Shown here: piece by piece, positions 24,301 to 47,000 of the stretch
Position numbering within the stretch: the stretch's first letter is position 1
Layout: each line of letters opens with the position of its first letter
Position numbers and translations under genes: made by a program
The notes under the pieces: model-generated
What the model saw: the letters and a program-made list of their open reading frames with translations, nothing else
What the model was told of the DNA's origin: nothing
The model's database searches: none
Source of the DNA: Cyclina sinensis
Lineage: Eukaryota; Mollusca; Bivalvia; Venerida; Veneridae
Direction: 5' to 3'
NCBI GenBank assembly: GCA_012932295.1
Contig: JAAONU010000018.1
Location: 924,206 to 988,205, forward strand
Length of the DNA stretch: 64,000 nucleotides

Positions 24301-24622
24301 CCGAGACTCGAACCCAGGGCCTTCCGCTTAAAGGGCAGACACTCTACCAACTGAGCTACCAAGCTACACGGTTCTGCCTTGTCGATTTATCACGCTATAA
24401 ACCTGTACCCGGCTACACAGAAATAGAGAAAATGTCCGTGCTTTCTTTTTGTAAATGTAATCTCTTGAACTCACATGATTCTCATGTTGTTTCTATGTGA
24501 GTTTGTTATTTCAGAGGTGTGTATCTAAACTAAATGACCTCAGAAACAAGTAAATAATTGTACCTTAATACTCGAGGGGAAGTTACACCAATTTTCGCTC
24601 CTAACGTTGACAAATCTGACAT
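18383..24622 (-). CDS. ORC6: Origin recognition complex subunit 6
   Basis: ORC6 is the smallest subunit of the nuclear complex that marks replication origins and helps load MCM2-7. Seven minus-strand exons join in phase: 24622-24564, 22831-22693, 22494-22331, 21070-20984, 20623-20511, 19249-19181 and 18504-18383. The product is 250 aa (human 252). Residues 1-95 form the first cyclin-box-like (TFIIB-like) half. IRDLAVQFGC in the second half and CKKLKIKLERGKLKELC match the vertebrate protein. A flexible acidic stretch (SDDEGDDNEDD) precedes the ORC3-binding tail DYEEWKKRILENAA. Tyr232, whose human equivalent is mutated in Meier-Gorlin syndrome, is present. The start ATG follows a consensus E2F site. 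A large intron (22832-24563) carries a nested retroelement insertion. Confidence 0.95.
21390..21990. repeat. Tandem cassette repeat, unit about 162-170 bp, with hairpin end
   Basis: Four 'GGTTTTGGAGATG' anchors at 21403, 21570, 21740 and 21902 mark a period of 162-170 bp. Other shared blocks are CCCATAACTCTGCCA, AAAATAATCCGA and GACAAACATTCCTG. The right end carries GGACAGAGGGATGG and then a hairpin, TATGCCTCCCTTCGGGGGGC. It lies in ORC6 intron 3. Minus-strand open frames here are repeat-derived. Confidence 0.8.
22080..22275 (-). repeat. Interspersed repeat, AGTTCACCTGAGC type
   Basis: On the minus strand it begins AGTTCACCTGAGCATGTTAT and continues GCTGAATGTGAGCTTTTG. This is the same hairpin-initiated family as the element at 9045. 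It ends close to ORC6 exon 3. Confidence 0.5.
23263..24421 (-). mobile_element. Miniature LTR retrotransposon with tRNA-like LTRs, split by a LINE
   Basis: On the minus strand: target duplication TCTG (24418-24421), 5' LTR from 24417 (TGTAGCCGGGT...), interrupted by a LINE, LTR end ...TGTTACA at 23532, then PBS-like TTTGGTGCCCAACG, about 123 bp internal sequence without an ORF, purine tract GGAGGGGG, 3' LTR 23408-23267 (142 bp, TGTAGCC...TTACA), and TCTG again (23263-23266). Without the LINE the element is about 425 bp, the size of a TRIM element. Each LTR contains a tRNA-like module with box A (TRGCTCAGTTGGTAGAGTG type) and box B (GGGTTCGAGTC). No protein is encoded, so it must depend on helper enzymes. 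A tRNA SINE captured between other repeats is the main alternative. Confidence 0.65.
23541..24259 (+). mobile_element. 5'-truncated non-LTR retrotransposon, reverse transcriptase C-terminus
   Basis: Translation gives LEYCCTVWNPHHKNLVYQVE, then VQRRAARFTTNRYHN and FSFFPRC. These are hallmarks of the C-terminal end of Jockey/CR1/L2-type reverse transcriptases. The frame then breaks: after FFPRC (about 23900) the expected ending (LPASVAEAHSLASFKNELS) is found in another frame, and an in-frame stop lies near 23550. It is therefore a dead 3' fragment with about 280 bp of 3' UTR. The 7-mer TAACATA at 23534-23540 and 24260-24266 is a candidate target-site duplication, placing the insertion inside the 5' LTR of the miniature LTR element. 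Confidence 0.75.
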
Positions 24623-24638
24623 TTTATCGCACGTAGGA

Positions 24639-24650
24639 TTTCCCGCCAAA
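24639..24650 (-). promoter_or_regulatory. Consensus E2F site at the ORC6 start
   Basis: TTTGGCGGGAAA on the minus strand (TTTCCCGCCAAA on the plus) ends 16 nt before the ORC6 ATG. It contains the consensus TTTSSCGC. Human ORC and MCM genes are classical E2F targets induced at G1/S, so S-phase control of ORC6 is inferred. The site is in the core promoter or the 5' UTR. Confidence 0.65.
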
Positions 24651-25624
24651 TGTCTAAAATTTTAAGAAAGTGACTAAGGTAACGACGACTCATACACAAA
24701 AAAGACACGGGAAGAATTCGAAAATTTTACCACGGATGGATGGATGGTGAATGCAAGCAATTTGGACATTAAATATGTAAGTTTGAAGTTATGTATTTAA
24801 CACACTCTTTATTTTTCGTTGTTGGGCTATTCATTTTTGCTATAAAAGACCTAAAATTAGGTCTTTGTCGCTATGGAATCAGAAGTTATAGAATATACGT
24901 GAAGTCTTCGCTTTTTCTAGCATTGTACTAATCCTGGTTTCATTGAAATATGGAGTATGAATAAAAGTCTAATGAATGAACCAAAATAAACTTGAAACAG
25001 CCAGCTATTCAACCGTAAAAATTATTTCTTTTCACTTCTGTTCAAATAATATGAAACTTCTATATGCAACTGACTACTGTTGATTAAATTGTTGTACTAT
25101 CTGGGGGGTGCATGGGAGGTCCAAAAACTTAAATAATACAAAAAATACCGAAACGTGTTGCTCTGATCATTGTAAATTATTCTTCCTGTTATACGGATAA
25201 AATCTGTTTTAAGGATTTGAAATGTCTTACATTTAAACAAAGTCAAACGTGTCATTACCATTCTGGACTTCTTTATTAAAAAACCAAAACAACAAATATG
25301 TCCACAATATCTCAATGATCCTCAATGCAACAGATATATGTTAAGAAAAAAAACGAGCAGATTTAATAAAATCAGCTTCGTCAATTGCCAGAACTGCTTG
25401 ATTGTAAACGATTTCCACGTCATTCGTAACATGTAATCATTTGTTATCTTTCACTGCACTTTTATAAATAGAATGATATGTTCCATTTAACTGTTACACT
25501 TATTGAGTCATGAGTGCTTGTCGCATAACTGTATTGTTTAAATTATTGTTCATTTTATCATTTTTGGACAACGGCATTGAGCATATGATATTAAATGTGT
25601 TGACTATGTCTCTATATATGCTGA

Positions 25625-25800
25625 TGTTGTCATTGTTATTATCATAATAGTTATTATAATTATAATTATCATTATTAGTAGTAGTAGAAGTAATAGTAGT
25701 TGTAGTATAAGTAGTAGTTTTTGTTGTTGTGGTTGCTGTTGTAGTAATTTAATTGTAGTAAAAGATGGAGTAGTAGTAGTTGTTGCAGTAGTAGTATTTA

Positions 25801-25832
<32 letters not shown>

Positions 25833-25835
25833 TCT
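25625..25835. repeat. Trinucleotide microsatellite cluster (TAT/GTA/GTT)
   Basis: Interrupted runs of TTATTA, GTAGTA and GTTGTT end in a pure (TTA)n tract at about 25800-25831. The minus strand gives a low-complexity open frame that is not a gene. Confidence 0.85.
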
Positions 25836-26726
25836 CCTCTACTTTTGGACGGATTTCAGCCAAAATTCACAGAAGTTATAAGTGTGAAACCTTATTTATA
25901 GCTTCAACATTCAGGTTGCAGCCAAATTTCACAGAAGTTTTCAGTATATAGCCTAGTTTTGCAAATAATCAACATTTAGGATGGAGTCGCATGGTGGGAG
26001 AAAAATCTTGTGTCTGTTCTTTTAAAACAACCTTTACTTCTAACCGAAATTCTTCTCTTTAAAATATTATAATGAAATAGAAATAACGCTACTTTAAGCG
26101 CTGCTATCACAAACAAGGGCGTCTTTTGTTATTATTGTTTCTCAATCTAAATGTTACTACATTATGTGATTTAAGTATGTCAGCTATTGTTCTTTCTTAG
26201 TCAAGAGAAAGCAGCTGTATTATTTGATACGATGAGGTAGGGAAAGTAACTCTCTCCGTTGCATTTCTTAAAGAAGCAGTATTAAGGTCTCAGATAAAAT
26301 AATCATATAGAAAAAAGTATACGACTGTTATGAGATTCATTCTTTAGATAATACTGTTATGCTCTGTTTGAGCCGTGTTCATTAAGATATAAAAATATAT
26401 TTAGTTGTATTTTTTAAATATTATGAATTACGGTGTTTCTCAGACACACAGTAACAACAACAGTGATTATAATAAAAATAAATGTTAAATTATTGGTGTC
26501 ACATCAAAGGATAAAGAGAGGGGGGAGACAGAGAGACAGAGAGAGTTTGTATGGAGAGCGGGGCTATTTAGCCTAAACTTTATTAAATGTGCTGTAACAC
26601 CAATTAATCTCTTTATTAAAATTCAATAACTGTATAAAATTTACCAATACATAAGATTATCTTTCTTTTGTCGTGTTGTATTGCTCATTGCTCAGGGCCG
26701 GATCCAGAAATTTCTGAATTTCTGAC

Positions 26727-26751
26727 GGGGGGTGGGGGGTGGGCTTGGGGG
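26727..26751 (+). other. G-quadruplex-forming motif
   Basis: Four G runs (GGGGGG, GGGGGG, GGG, GGGGG) are separated by loops of 1-3 nt, fitting the canonical quadruplex pattern. It lies in the ORC6-VPS35 intergenic region, within a repeat-like G-rich segment. Confidence 0.6.
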
Positions 26752-27443
26752 AAGGTACGGAAGGGGTGACCCCCTTGCGGAGGGGTGGGGTTGGGGCGTC
26801 CTCAAAGAAAATTTTCTGAAAAGGTGGAGTAAATGGCTCATTTTGGTGCATTTTAGGCATAAAAATATGAAATTTATATGAGAATTTAAAAGAAAAATAC
26901 TGGTATTCTTTGAAATGTTCATCTAAAGCAAAAAAAAGAAATACAGTATGACAAGTTTTCACTTTTTATGCCGCTGAAGGGACGCATATAGTAATCGCAC
27001 TGTCTGTCTGTCCGGCCGGCCGACCGTCCGGCTGTCCATCCGTCCGACGCTTGAAAGCTATACATCATGATCGGTCTGGAGAACTTTCGGATAATCCGTG
27101 CCACCGAATATACGGTACATTGTATAATATACACAGTTATAAAGTTGCGAGCTCGTTATCAGTTGTTACGTAATATTGCATGACCGTTGCAAAATGAAAG
27201 GTTGATTGTGTTTCTGTTACGCGGTGAAAAGAGCTGAAAAATGTTTAAGAGTCTTTAAAAATGAGCCCTTTTATTTTTTTTTACAAACGGGCTAGCTGGG
27301 GAGGTGGGAGAGGGCTTGGGCCCCATAAGTCCCCCGGTAAATCCGTGCGTGTTACTGAAAACGACCCATATACACAGCTTTTCCCATATCCTTCGTGTTT
27401 GCTGCTATAATCGTACTTGTATTTTCCTTTGCCATTAATCGTA

Positions 27444-27453
27444 GTCACATGAC
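27444..27453 (+). promoter_or_regulatory. M-box / CLEAR-like palindrome at the VPS35 start
   Basis: GTCACATGAC (GTCATGTGAC on the other strand) is the M-box recognised by MiT/TFE factors such as MITF and TFEB. It ends 8 nt before the VPS35 ATG. TFEB-class factors control many lysosomal and endosomal genes, so the placement is plausible. Binding is inferred only. Confidence 0.45.
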
Positions 27454-27461
27454 CTGTCAAG

Positions 27462-39981
<12,520 letters not shown>

Positions 39982-40039
39982 AGCTTTCACTTTAATTTCT
40001 TAAGACTTTGTATATATAGAGAGAAATAGCCATTTTGTT

Positions 40040-40280
40040 CAGTTCAAATCAAGTATGGAAATTTGTGTTCTGACAAGTATAGTGTAAAAGAGGCATCAAA
40101 ATCCTGTGAACAACATTCATTTTGTTTTTTCAAGTATGGTGTACAAGTAGCATCAAAATCCTGTGAACCATTGTCAAGTATGGTGTACGAGAACCATCAG
40201 AATCCTGTGAACTACATTTTTTCTGTTTTTGTCAAGTATGGTGTACAAGTAGCATCAAAACTCAGTGTATCATTTTCATA
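40040..40280 (+). repeat. Degenerate tandem repeat in the VPS35 3' UTR
   Basis: The phrases CAAGTATGGTGTACAAGTAG and CATCAAAATCCTGTGAAC recur three to four times with variable spacing. The open frame over it is repeat-derived. The UTR continues beyond, with a candidate AATAAA at about 40415. Confidence 0.7.
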
Positions 40281-40693
40281 GTGATTAGTGGTACTTGTTG
40301 TGTGTAAAATTTGAGACGAGAGTATTAAGACGTTTGATCACTGTTTATAACAGTCTATCTTTATTTACAAGTGGATATCAATTAAATTCCGAGAAGTAGC
40401 AGTCTGTGCTTTAAAAATAAATCAGTGAAAGAGAGCAAGTAATAACATGTACATGTATCTTATATGTAATGGAATGTGACTGATTGTAGTTTGTATTATT
40501 GCATCATAATGCATTACTCGTCCTGTAATTTGTATTCTGAATGGTTTTATATTCATGCTGAACTGTTAACTTTACGGTACAAGCTTGAGTAATTATGTCT
40601 TCAAGAAGTGCTGTAAAAAGTTTCAAGTGTTATGATTATTATTTGAATGTAAAGTGTGCAATAATCTGTGGAAAGATGTAGTAAAATATATTA

Positions 40694-40841
40694 TAACATA
40701 GAGCTTTGCCATTCATTCTGTTGTTTCTTGTAACATAGAGCTTTGCCATTCATTCTGTTGTTTCTTGTAACATAGAGCTTTGCCATTCATTCTGTTGTTT
40801 CTTGTAACATAGAGCTTTGCCATTCATTCTGTTGTTTCTTG
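40694..40841 (+). repeat. 37-bp tandem repeat, exactly 4 copies
   Basis: Four identical units begin TAACATAGAGCTTTGCCATT and end TTGTTTCTTG, 148 bp in all. They lie downstream of VPS35, in the distal 3' UTR or just past it. Absence of divergence implies a very recent expansion. Confidence 0.9.
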
Positions 40842-41224
40842 TGTTGTTAAAGCTTGATCATTATAATACCAAGTATTTTATCTAGAATTTGAGTTCAAGT
40901 TACTGGTCTGTGGTTGTATAACTGGCCTACAAAGGTGCCAAGAAATGACTTTGTCTGAGAGATGAATCCAAAACAACTAATTTACTATTCACTCTCATAG
41001 GCACAAACAAAAGCTCTCTAATATATATTCATGTCACAGCAAATTGTGCTTTCTGTAGGCTCAGCTGTATCTTTAGTCATTCTGTTATATGCCTGAAACC
41101 ACTGGTATTTTTTTTATTTACACTCAGCCAAGTATACCAATAAGTTGAAACCTGTGATTTTTAATGAGTAATGACTGTCTGAAGGTGAACATACAAATAT
41201 CAGACTCTGTTGTCAGCCATCAAG

Positions 41225-41425
41225 TTCTTGTTAGAAGCGGATCAGTGGTAATGCTCAGGACTGGTAAACCAGGGGTCATGAGTTCAATTACCCACTCCTC
41301 CACCAACATCGCTAATTGTCTTTCGTATGAGACGTTAAATACACTTAGCATGGAAAAGAACAAGTGGTGTCTCTTGAATGGGATATTTTCTGTATCTTGC
41401 ATTGTTTTCCACAAACTAAAATAAC
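41225..41425 (+). mobile_element. tRNA-Thr-derived SINE
   Basis: The head CAGTGGTAATGCTCAGGACT and then GGTAAACCAGGGGTCATGAG resembles the D and anticodon/variable regions of tRNA-Thr(UGU). The tail contains GAGACGTTAAA, TTTTCTGTATCTTGCA and TAAAATAA. The copy at 44863 shares both head and tail, establishing it as an interspersed family. The overlapping open frames are not genes. Confidence 0.65.
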
Positions 41426-41429
41426 AGGG

Positions 41430-42400
41430 CAGCTAGGTGCTAATGATAAAAAAACTCATATAAATAGACAGAATCTTGAACTAAATAAAGAATTTCATAT
41501 TTGGCATTATCAATAACAATGGGTACAATGTACCTTTTGACCATGCAAGGTCATACATTATATGTACCATAAGGATCAGAGATTGACTGATCCCCGTTTC
41601 ATGACTGTGCTGTATCTCACGAAGAATTTTGAAATTACTTATTTTGTCAGAACTACTATGCATATGATAACTACAGGCAGAACATACATTGTGACCAGAG
41701 GAGTGCAGAAATGTTTGAAGATCATTTTTTTGCAACCCCATGCGGTCACACTGGGCATTTTCAGTTGGCACTATAGACAAGTCTATCAGGTTATATAGAC
41801 GAGAGAAAATGCGCGTAGTGCTGCATCTGGCCATTTTCAATTTCCAAACATCAAACAGTATGGAGCACAAGAAACGCACTGCTAATTTAAAGGGTGTTTC
41901 TTTACAGACCTACAAACACGTGGGCTGACGTACTGTTAGCTAGGTGTGATATACACAGATGGTTGGTGACTTATGTTGTATATTTGTTTTTGGCAGATTT
42001 TGTGATTTTTATACTGGCTGGATATACATTAGGAATTGAAAATGGTCAATTTATGGAGCAACTGAAATGGGATTTTCAGAGATTCAAACTGGTCCCAGAG
42101 ATTCTGAATCGGAAACACAGAAATTGTGACCTTGACCATAACTGTATGCTTTTGAAAACAGTGTGTGTGGACCCTTCTGCTGTTTCAGAATTATTTGAGC
42201 AACATGTACACCAATTCACAACATGGACACTTCAGGAAAAAAGTCAGACTAACAACAGAAATACAGTTTAATATCTTTATTTTTAACAGAATTCAAATAT
42301 AATTGACAACTGTAAGTTTATGATATTGCCATATTTAGACAGCTGGTTTTATGAAATGTTTTACTACAATCCTGAAAAAGAAAAGAAGTTTCCACCTCAT
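41430..42400. other. Open frames of unknown meaning, no gene supported
   Basis: A 125-codon plus-strand frame (41894-42271) and a 132-codon minus-strand frame (41879-41481) are open. Neither resembles a family I know, neither shows splice or start context that helps, and they border repeats. I treat them as chance or transposon remnants. Confidence 0.3.
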
Positions 42401-44077
42401 CAAAGATCTTCAGTATTTATAAGTCTCTTTTAATACAAACAAGCTTGTATATTTTCACATAGATTAAATTATGACTACACAGTTCCCTGGCAACAATGGT
42501 CACCTTCTAGGTTCCTGTATCTATGTACAGAAGTAGACACAGTATACTGGCATGGCCAAGCCTGTTTCTGTTCCTTACATAACAGAACTGACCATATCTG
42601 ACAGATGATTCTGTTAACACTATTCATTTTCTTGCTATTTCCATTCAGCTGTGACACATAGTAATGAAGTATTACTGACTTTATTTTCATGATTCAAGCA
42701 ATAATAAAACCATGAAGTAAAGTTCTACAACCTGTTCACTTTTAATATAATTCTGTTTTCTTCCCTCTAAAATAAATAAGTTCCTTATCATACAAAAAAA
42801 TCACAATTATATTATGAGCCATCCAAGTAAAATGTATATCACACACAAGCAGGGCTAAATAATTAAATTATACCCAGATGGTCTTTTCATATTGGGGGAC
42901 TTTTCCTGTCATGTCAACTTTAAAGGGGGTGGTCTAGTTTGAAAGTGGCTTCCTGGGGTAGGAACGTAAGTTTTACTAGAATGGCCCTAAGTGTAAACAT
43001 GACAAATGTTTATTTCATTCACTTGAACAATGGTATAATTGAATGGTAAATAACATTATTTGCCTTGTCAAGTATCCAAGGAAGATACAATACCAGTCAT
43101 TTAAATTCTAACCAAATAACTTGCAATTCTTTATGCCAGCAAGAATTTAATGAAATTTTCTTCCTCCAACAAGGGCAACAATTTTCAACAGCCAATTTGA
43201 ATTAACTACTACTCTGTCAACTAAAACCCAATATGCCAGGCAATTACAGCTATGGATGATGACAACAATATGGTCAATACAGCTGCCGTAGTCATTCTAA
43301 AAACAAGATGTAAAAATGATCTTTTACAAATGTAATACTTATCCACTGATTCATGAACTGACAAAATCAAGTGAGTATTATTCAATTAATATAATGTAAT
43401 GTACAGTAAATTCAGTCCCTATAATTATGGTTTTTTTTTCATGCTCAACTGTTAATCAGTATTAAATTGATAAACAAATAGCCAAAAGGGCTGTGATTAA
43501 TTCTGACAGTACTTCATGTCCAAATAAGTAAAAAAAAAAAACAAGCTTTACTGTCAAAATAAGTTGAAACAAATTTTAGCTTAAAAAAAGTTTTCTTTAT
43601 TATGAAATTTAAGTCAAAATAATTTCTGATAAAAATATGGAAAAAAACTATTCATTCTGAAGTATTTCTGAGACAAAAATAAGTCAGTAATTAAGTTCTG
43701 ATGTGTTCTTGACAAATATATGTTCTATATGTATGAACATTTTTTCTTCTTTACGCATTGGTGAACAAATGTTTCATTTTTAGGATATTTACAAGACCTG
43801 ACACATAAATGACCAGAAAACAGTTTTTTTTGGTTTTTTTTTGGATGAACACATTCTATGAACTCAATGTCCTAAACAAACAACATATTCATTATTCTGC
43901 ATGTAGTAAAGTTGATTTCTCTTACTAGAACACCCAAGGATGAAATCTTTTAACCGTTTTTTTTTAACCACAATGTACATAAATAAACTAGTATTATTTA
44001 CATATATACTATATGTACACACTCTTATCACATGCACCTTTGTTCAGGTTAACCATCAATGTACCACCATAAAGCTA
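42400..44077. other. Probable SYS1 3' UTR and flank, no other gene seen
   Basis: AT-rich sequence with long homopolymer runs. Minus-strand AATAAA hexamers occur near 43600 and 42700, so the SYS1 3' UTR could end at either. Confidence 0.4.
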
Positions 44078-47000
44078 TCATAAATCCACCCTTGGTCCCA
44101 TGCCTAAAGGAATGGCTTTTATTTCTGTCCTCATACATAAAAACTCTCCAAGCACTGTCATTAAAGTCACTCCAACTAAATTTAAAATCCACCATGAGAC
44201 TGTGTGGGGTATGTGTCCATTATAAATCCAACATATGATAAATTGAAGAAAATGACAAGTGACAGAAAAGTCTAAGCACTGCTTTGTTCTTCCAACAATA
44301 AACCAGAGTCCAAGAGCACTAAAACATAGAACAACAAACATACATGTATATCTGATTAGATCATATTGCATTTCCAAGGAAAGTCCCCATTTCGTGACAG
44401 AATTCTACCATTAGGCAACAGAAAATAAATAAAAATTCCAACATTAATTTATCTTGGCTCATCATCTTTTATGATTCAAGTTCGGATTCCCATCAAGCCA
44501 CTTTGAGTTTTAATATACACTGTACTTACTTTGATTATATAAAGAAATAGAAATGTGACAGACATCTATCTAGCATGATTAACATGTAAAATAATAGCTA
44601 AAAATGAAATAAGATACATACCTGGTTAAACAGTTTAATGCATAAGCTATAGTGTTTGCTTTCCCTGGTCCTTCTGTGAAAATCCCTTTGTCCTAAAAAG
44701 TAAATCATTGCATATAATAATAACTTCTGTTTTACCACGTAATACCTTGTCTGTAAAAGTGACCATTTCAAACTCTATATGTTATGTGTCAGTCACATTT
44801 GAACAGTATATATATATATATGTATAGATATATACATGTGTATGTCAGTTTGTAGTCAGCAAAGGCAGTTCAGTGGTAATGCACAGGACTTGTAATCCAG
44901 GGGTCACAAGTTCAGTCCCCACTTATTCTTCCACTGATACCACTAACTCTCTGTACAATGAGACATTACACCAAGGTCCCATGTATCACTACCACACACT
45001 GAACATATAAAGAACCAGGATTGTCTGTGAAATTGGATACTTTCCGTATCTTGCACTACCCCCTATAATCTAAAATAATTCAACACTTAAGGAGGCATTC
45101 GGCATACAATGTACATGTAGGCATCCAATACCAATGATTAACTAGAAATGGGTTTTTGATTGAACAAAAACATATGTCTCCCCCCAGCCAGTTGCTGCAG
45201 GCAGTACTGAGTCAGACGATTGTAAAATTTGACAATTAACCTCCAAGTGTGACCTTGACCTTGAGACACCACACCCGCAAAGTGGTTTCTGCATGTCGCC
45301 TTGATGAGGTGAACATCTGACCCAAGTTTCATAAAAATCCTTCAAGGGCTTTTGAAGATACAGAGTGGACAAGATTTTGTGGCAATTGACATTTAACCTC
45401 CAAGTGTGACCTTGACCTTGAGACACCACACCCGAAAAGTGGGTTCTGCACGTCGCCTTGATGAGGTGAACATCTGACCCAAGTTTCATAGAAATCCTTC
45501 AAGGGCTTTGGAAGATACAGAGCGGACACGATATTGTGGCATTTGACATTTAACCTCCAAGTGTGACCTTGACCTTGAGACACCACACCCACAAAGTGGG
45601 TTCTGCATGTCGCCTTGATGAGGTGAACATCTGACCCAAGTTTCATAAAAATCTTTCAAGGGCTTTGGAAGATACAGAGCGGACACGATTTTGTGACGGA
45701 CAGACGGACGGACAGACAACCAGGGGAAAAACAATATGTCTCCCCCATTTTTAGGGGGAGAAATAATAAACCCAACATGTGGAGGAGGAGCAGTGGTCAA
45801 TGGGTTAGAGAGCCAGACTCACGATACAGAGGTTGCTGGTTCGAATCTCACCAGAGGTGAGAGTCTACAGTGACCTTCCACATTCCTCACATTCGACGCA
45901 AGTACTGGTTTGAACCCAGGAAGCAGTCATCGACAGCAATTAATATTGTAACGGGGTGTATTTATCTACAGTGTAGTATGGTAGTGTTTTGTTAGTACGG
46001 TAGTGGATTTTGGTAGTATAAAAGAGTTAGCTCCCTGGTAGTTTTCCGGTAGTAGAGGTCATACATTAGGAAGGAAATGTTGTTGTAGAAAATCGGTTTG
46101 CATCGGGTTGGTGTTATGTGAAAAAGATGTAATTAAGGTAAGAAATGTTCAAGTAATGTCTCTTTTGGTTGTTGGACTAGTTATTTCGGATTGTCATCTT
46201 GTATTTTTTAGGATTTGTCTTGGATATTGTTTGTGACTGTCGGAAATTGAAAATACATGTACATCTTCATGAAACTAATCATTTGCACTGCATAATTCCT
46301 AACAGGTTCCTTCACATCCAGCACAAGAGTTGGGTAGCATGTGAGCAGGTGACTGTCCTGTGTCTGGGATACCTTATATCCCGTGAGTATAGAAACAAAA
46401 TGGAGAATAGAATGTAAAATGATTGTTGTTCCAAGATGTATTTCATCTTGTTTGTAATTGAGCATGTGTCATCCTTTTTTCCATTCAAATATTGATAGCT
46501 ATTTTTTACAGTAGAATAAGTATTTGTTGTACATTAAATCATAATTATATTTATAAATGTGTTGATGCAATTATGTGTCAAATAAGTAATTGAAATGTCG
46601 TACACTATAGGCTAGAATCCTTAGTATTATGAAGCCTTATTATTACAATGTTCTGTATGTTTTATGTAAAGACTGTTCTTTTCATATAATTCCAGGATGG
46701 GGATTGTAAGGGATTGTATGTGATTGTGTGGGACTATGCCTTAGACATTTCATGTAATGATGAAATAAAGTACTTGTGAACTGACCAAGCTTGAGATCCT
46801 TCTTTATCCTCGGTTTGGAGCTGATTAGAGAAAATCCCAGTTTGGTACATTGGAGCCCCCAGTGAAGATCGAACTCATGACCCCTGGTTTACATTTGGCG
46901 CCCAACGTAAATAACTCACGAGTTTAGATGTGATGGCACCCTTAGAAAGTCCCACAGACATTCAGTGCTCCAGGAATTCGAGGACGAATTCTAAGAAGGA

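Larger units (their letters stand above)
24651..27443. other. Divergent intergenic region between ORC6 and VPS35
   Basis: No exon was found in these 2.8 kb. The region holds trinucleotide microsatellites (about 25625-25835), a purine stretch near 26515-26545, and a G-rich repeat fragment with GGGCCGGATCCAG near 26695. It also contains a (CTGT)n and CCGGCC block near 27000 and a second G-rich block near 27290-27345 ending AAATCCGTGCGTG. Insertions have probably widened an originally short bidirectional promoter. Confidence 0.6.

Noticed and set aside
23280..24366. Functional tRNA genes on the minus strand
   Set aside because: Box B is good but acceptor and anticodon stems have mismatches and no proper U33 context. 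Both copies sit at equivalent places in LTR-like repeats.
41481..42271. Two open frames of 125-132 codons between VPS35 and SYS1
   Set aside because: No family resemblance, no partner exons, opposite overlapping strands, and repeats on both sides.
45138..45800. Overlapping minus-strand frames with KLGSDVHLIKATC
   Set aside because: They shift frame between units of the 157-bp array and end in repeat boundaries.
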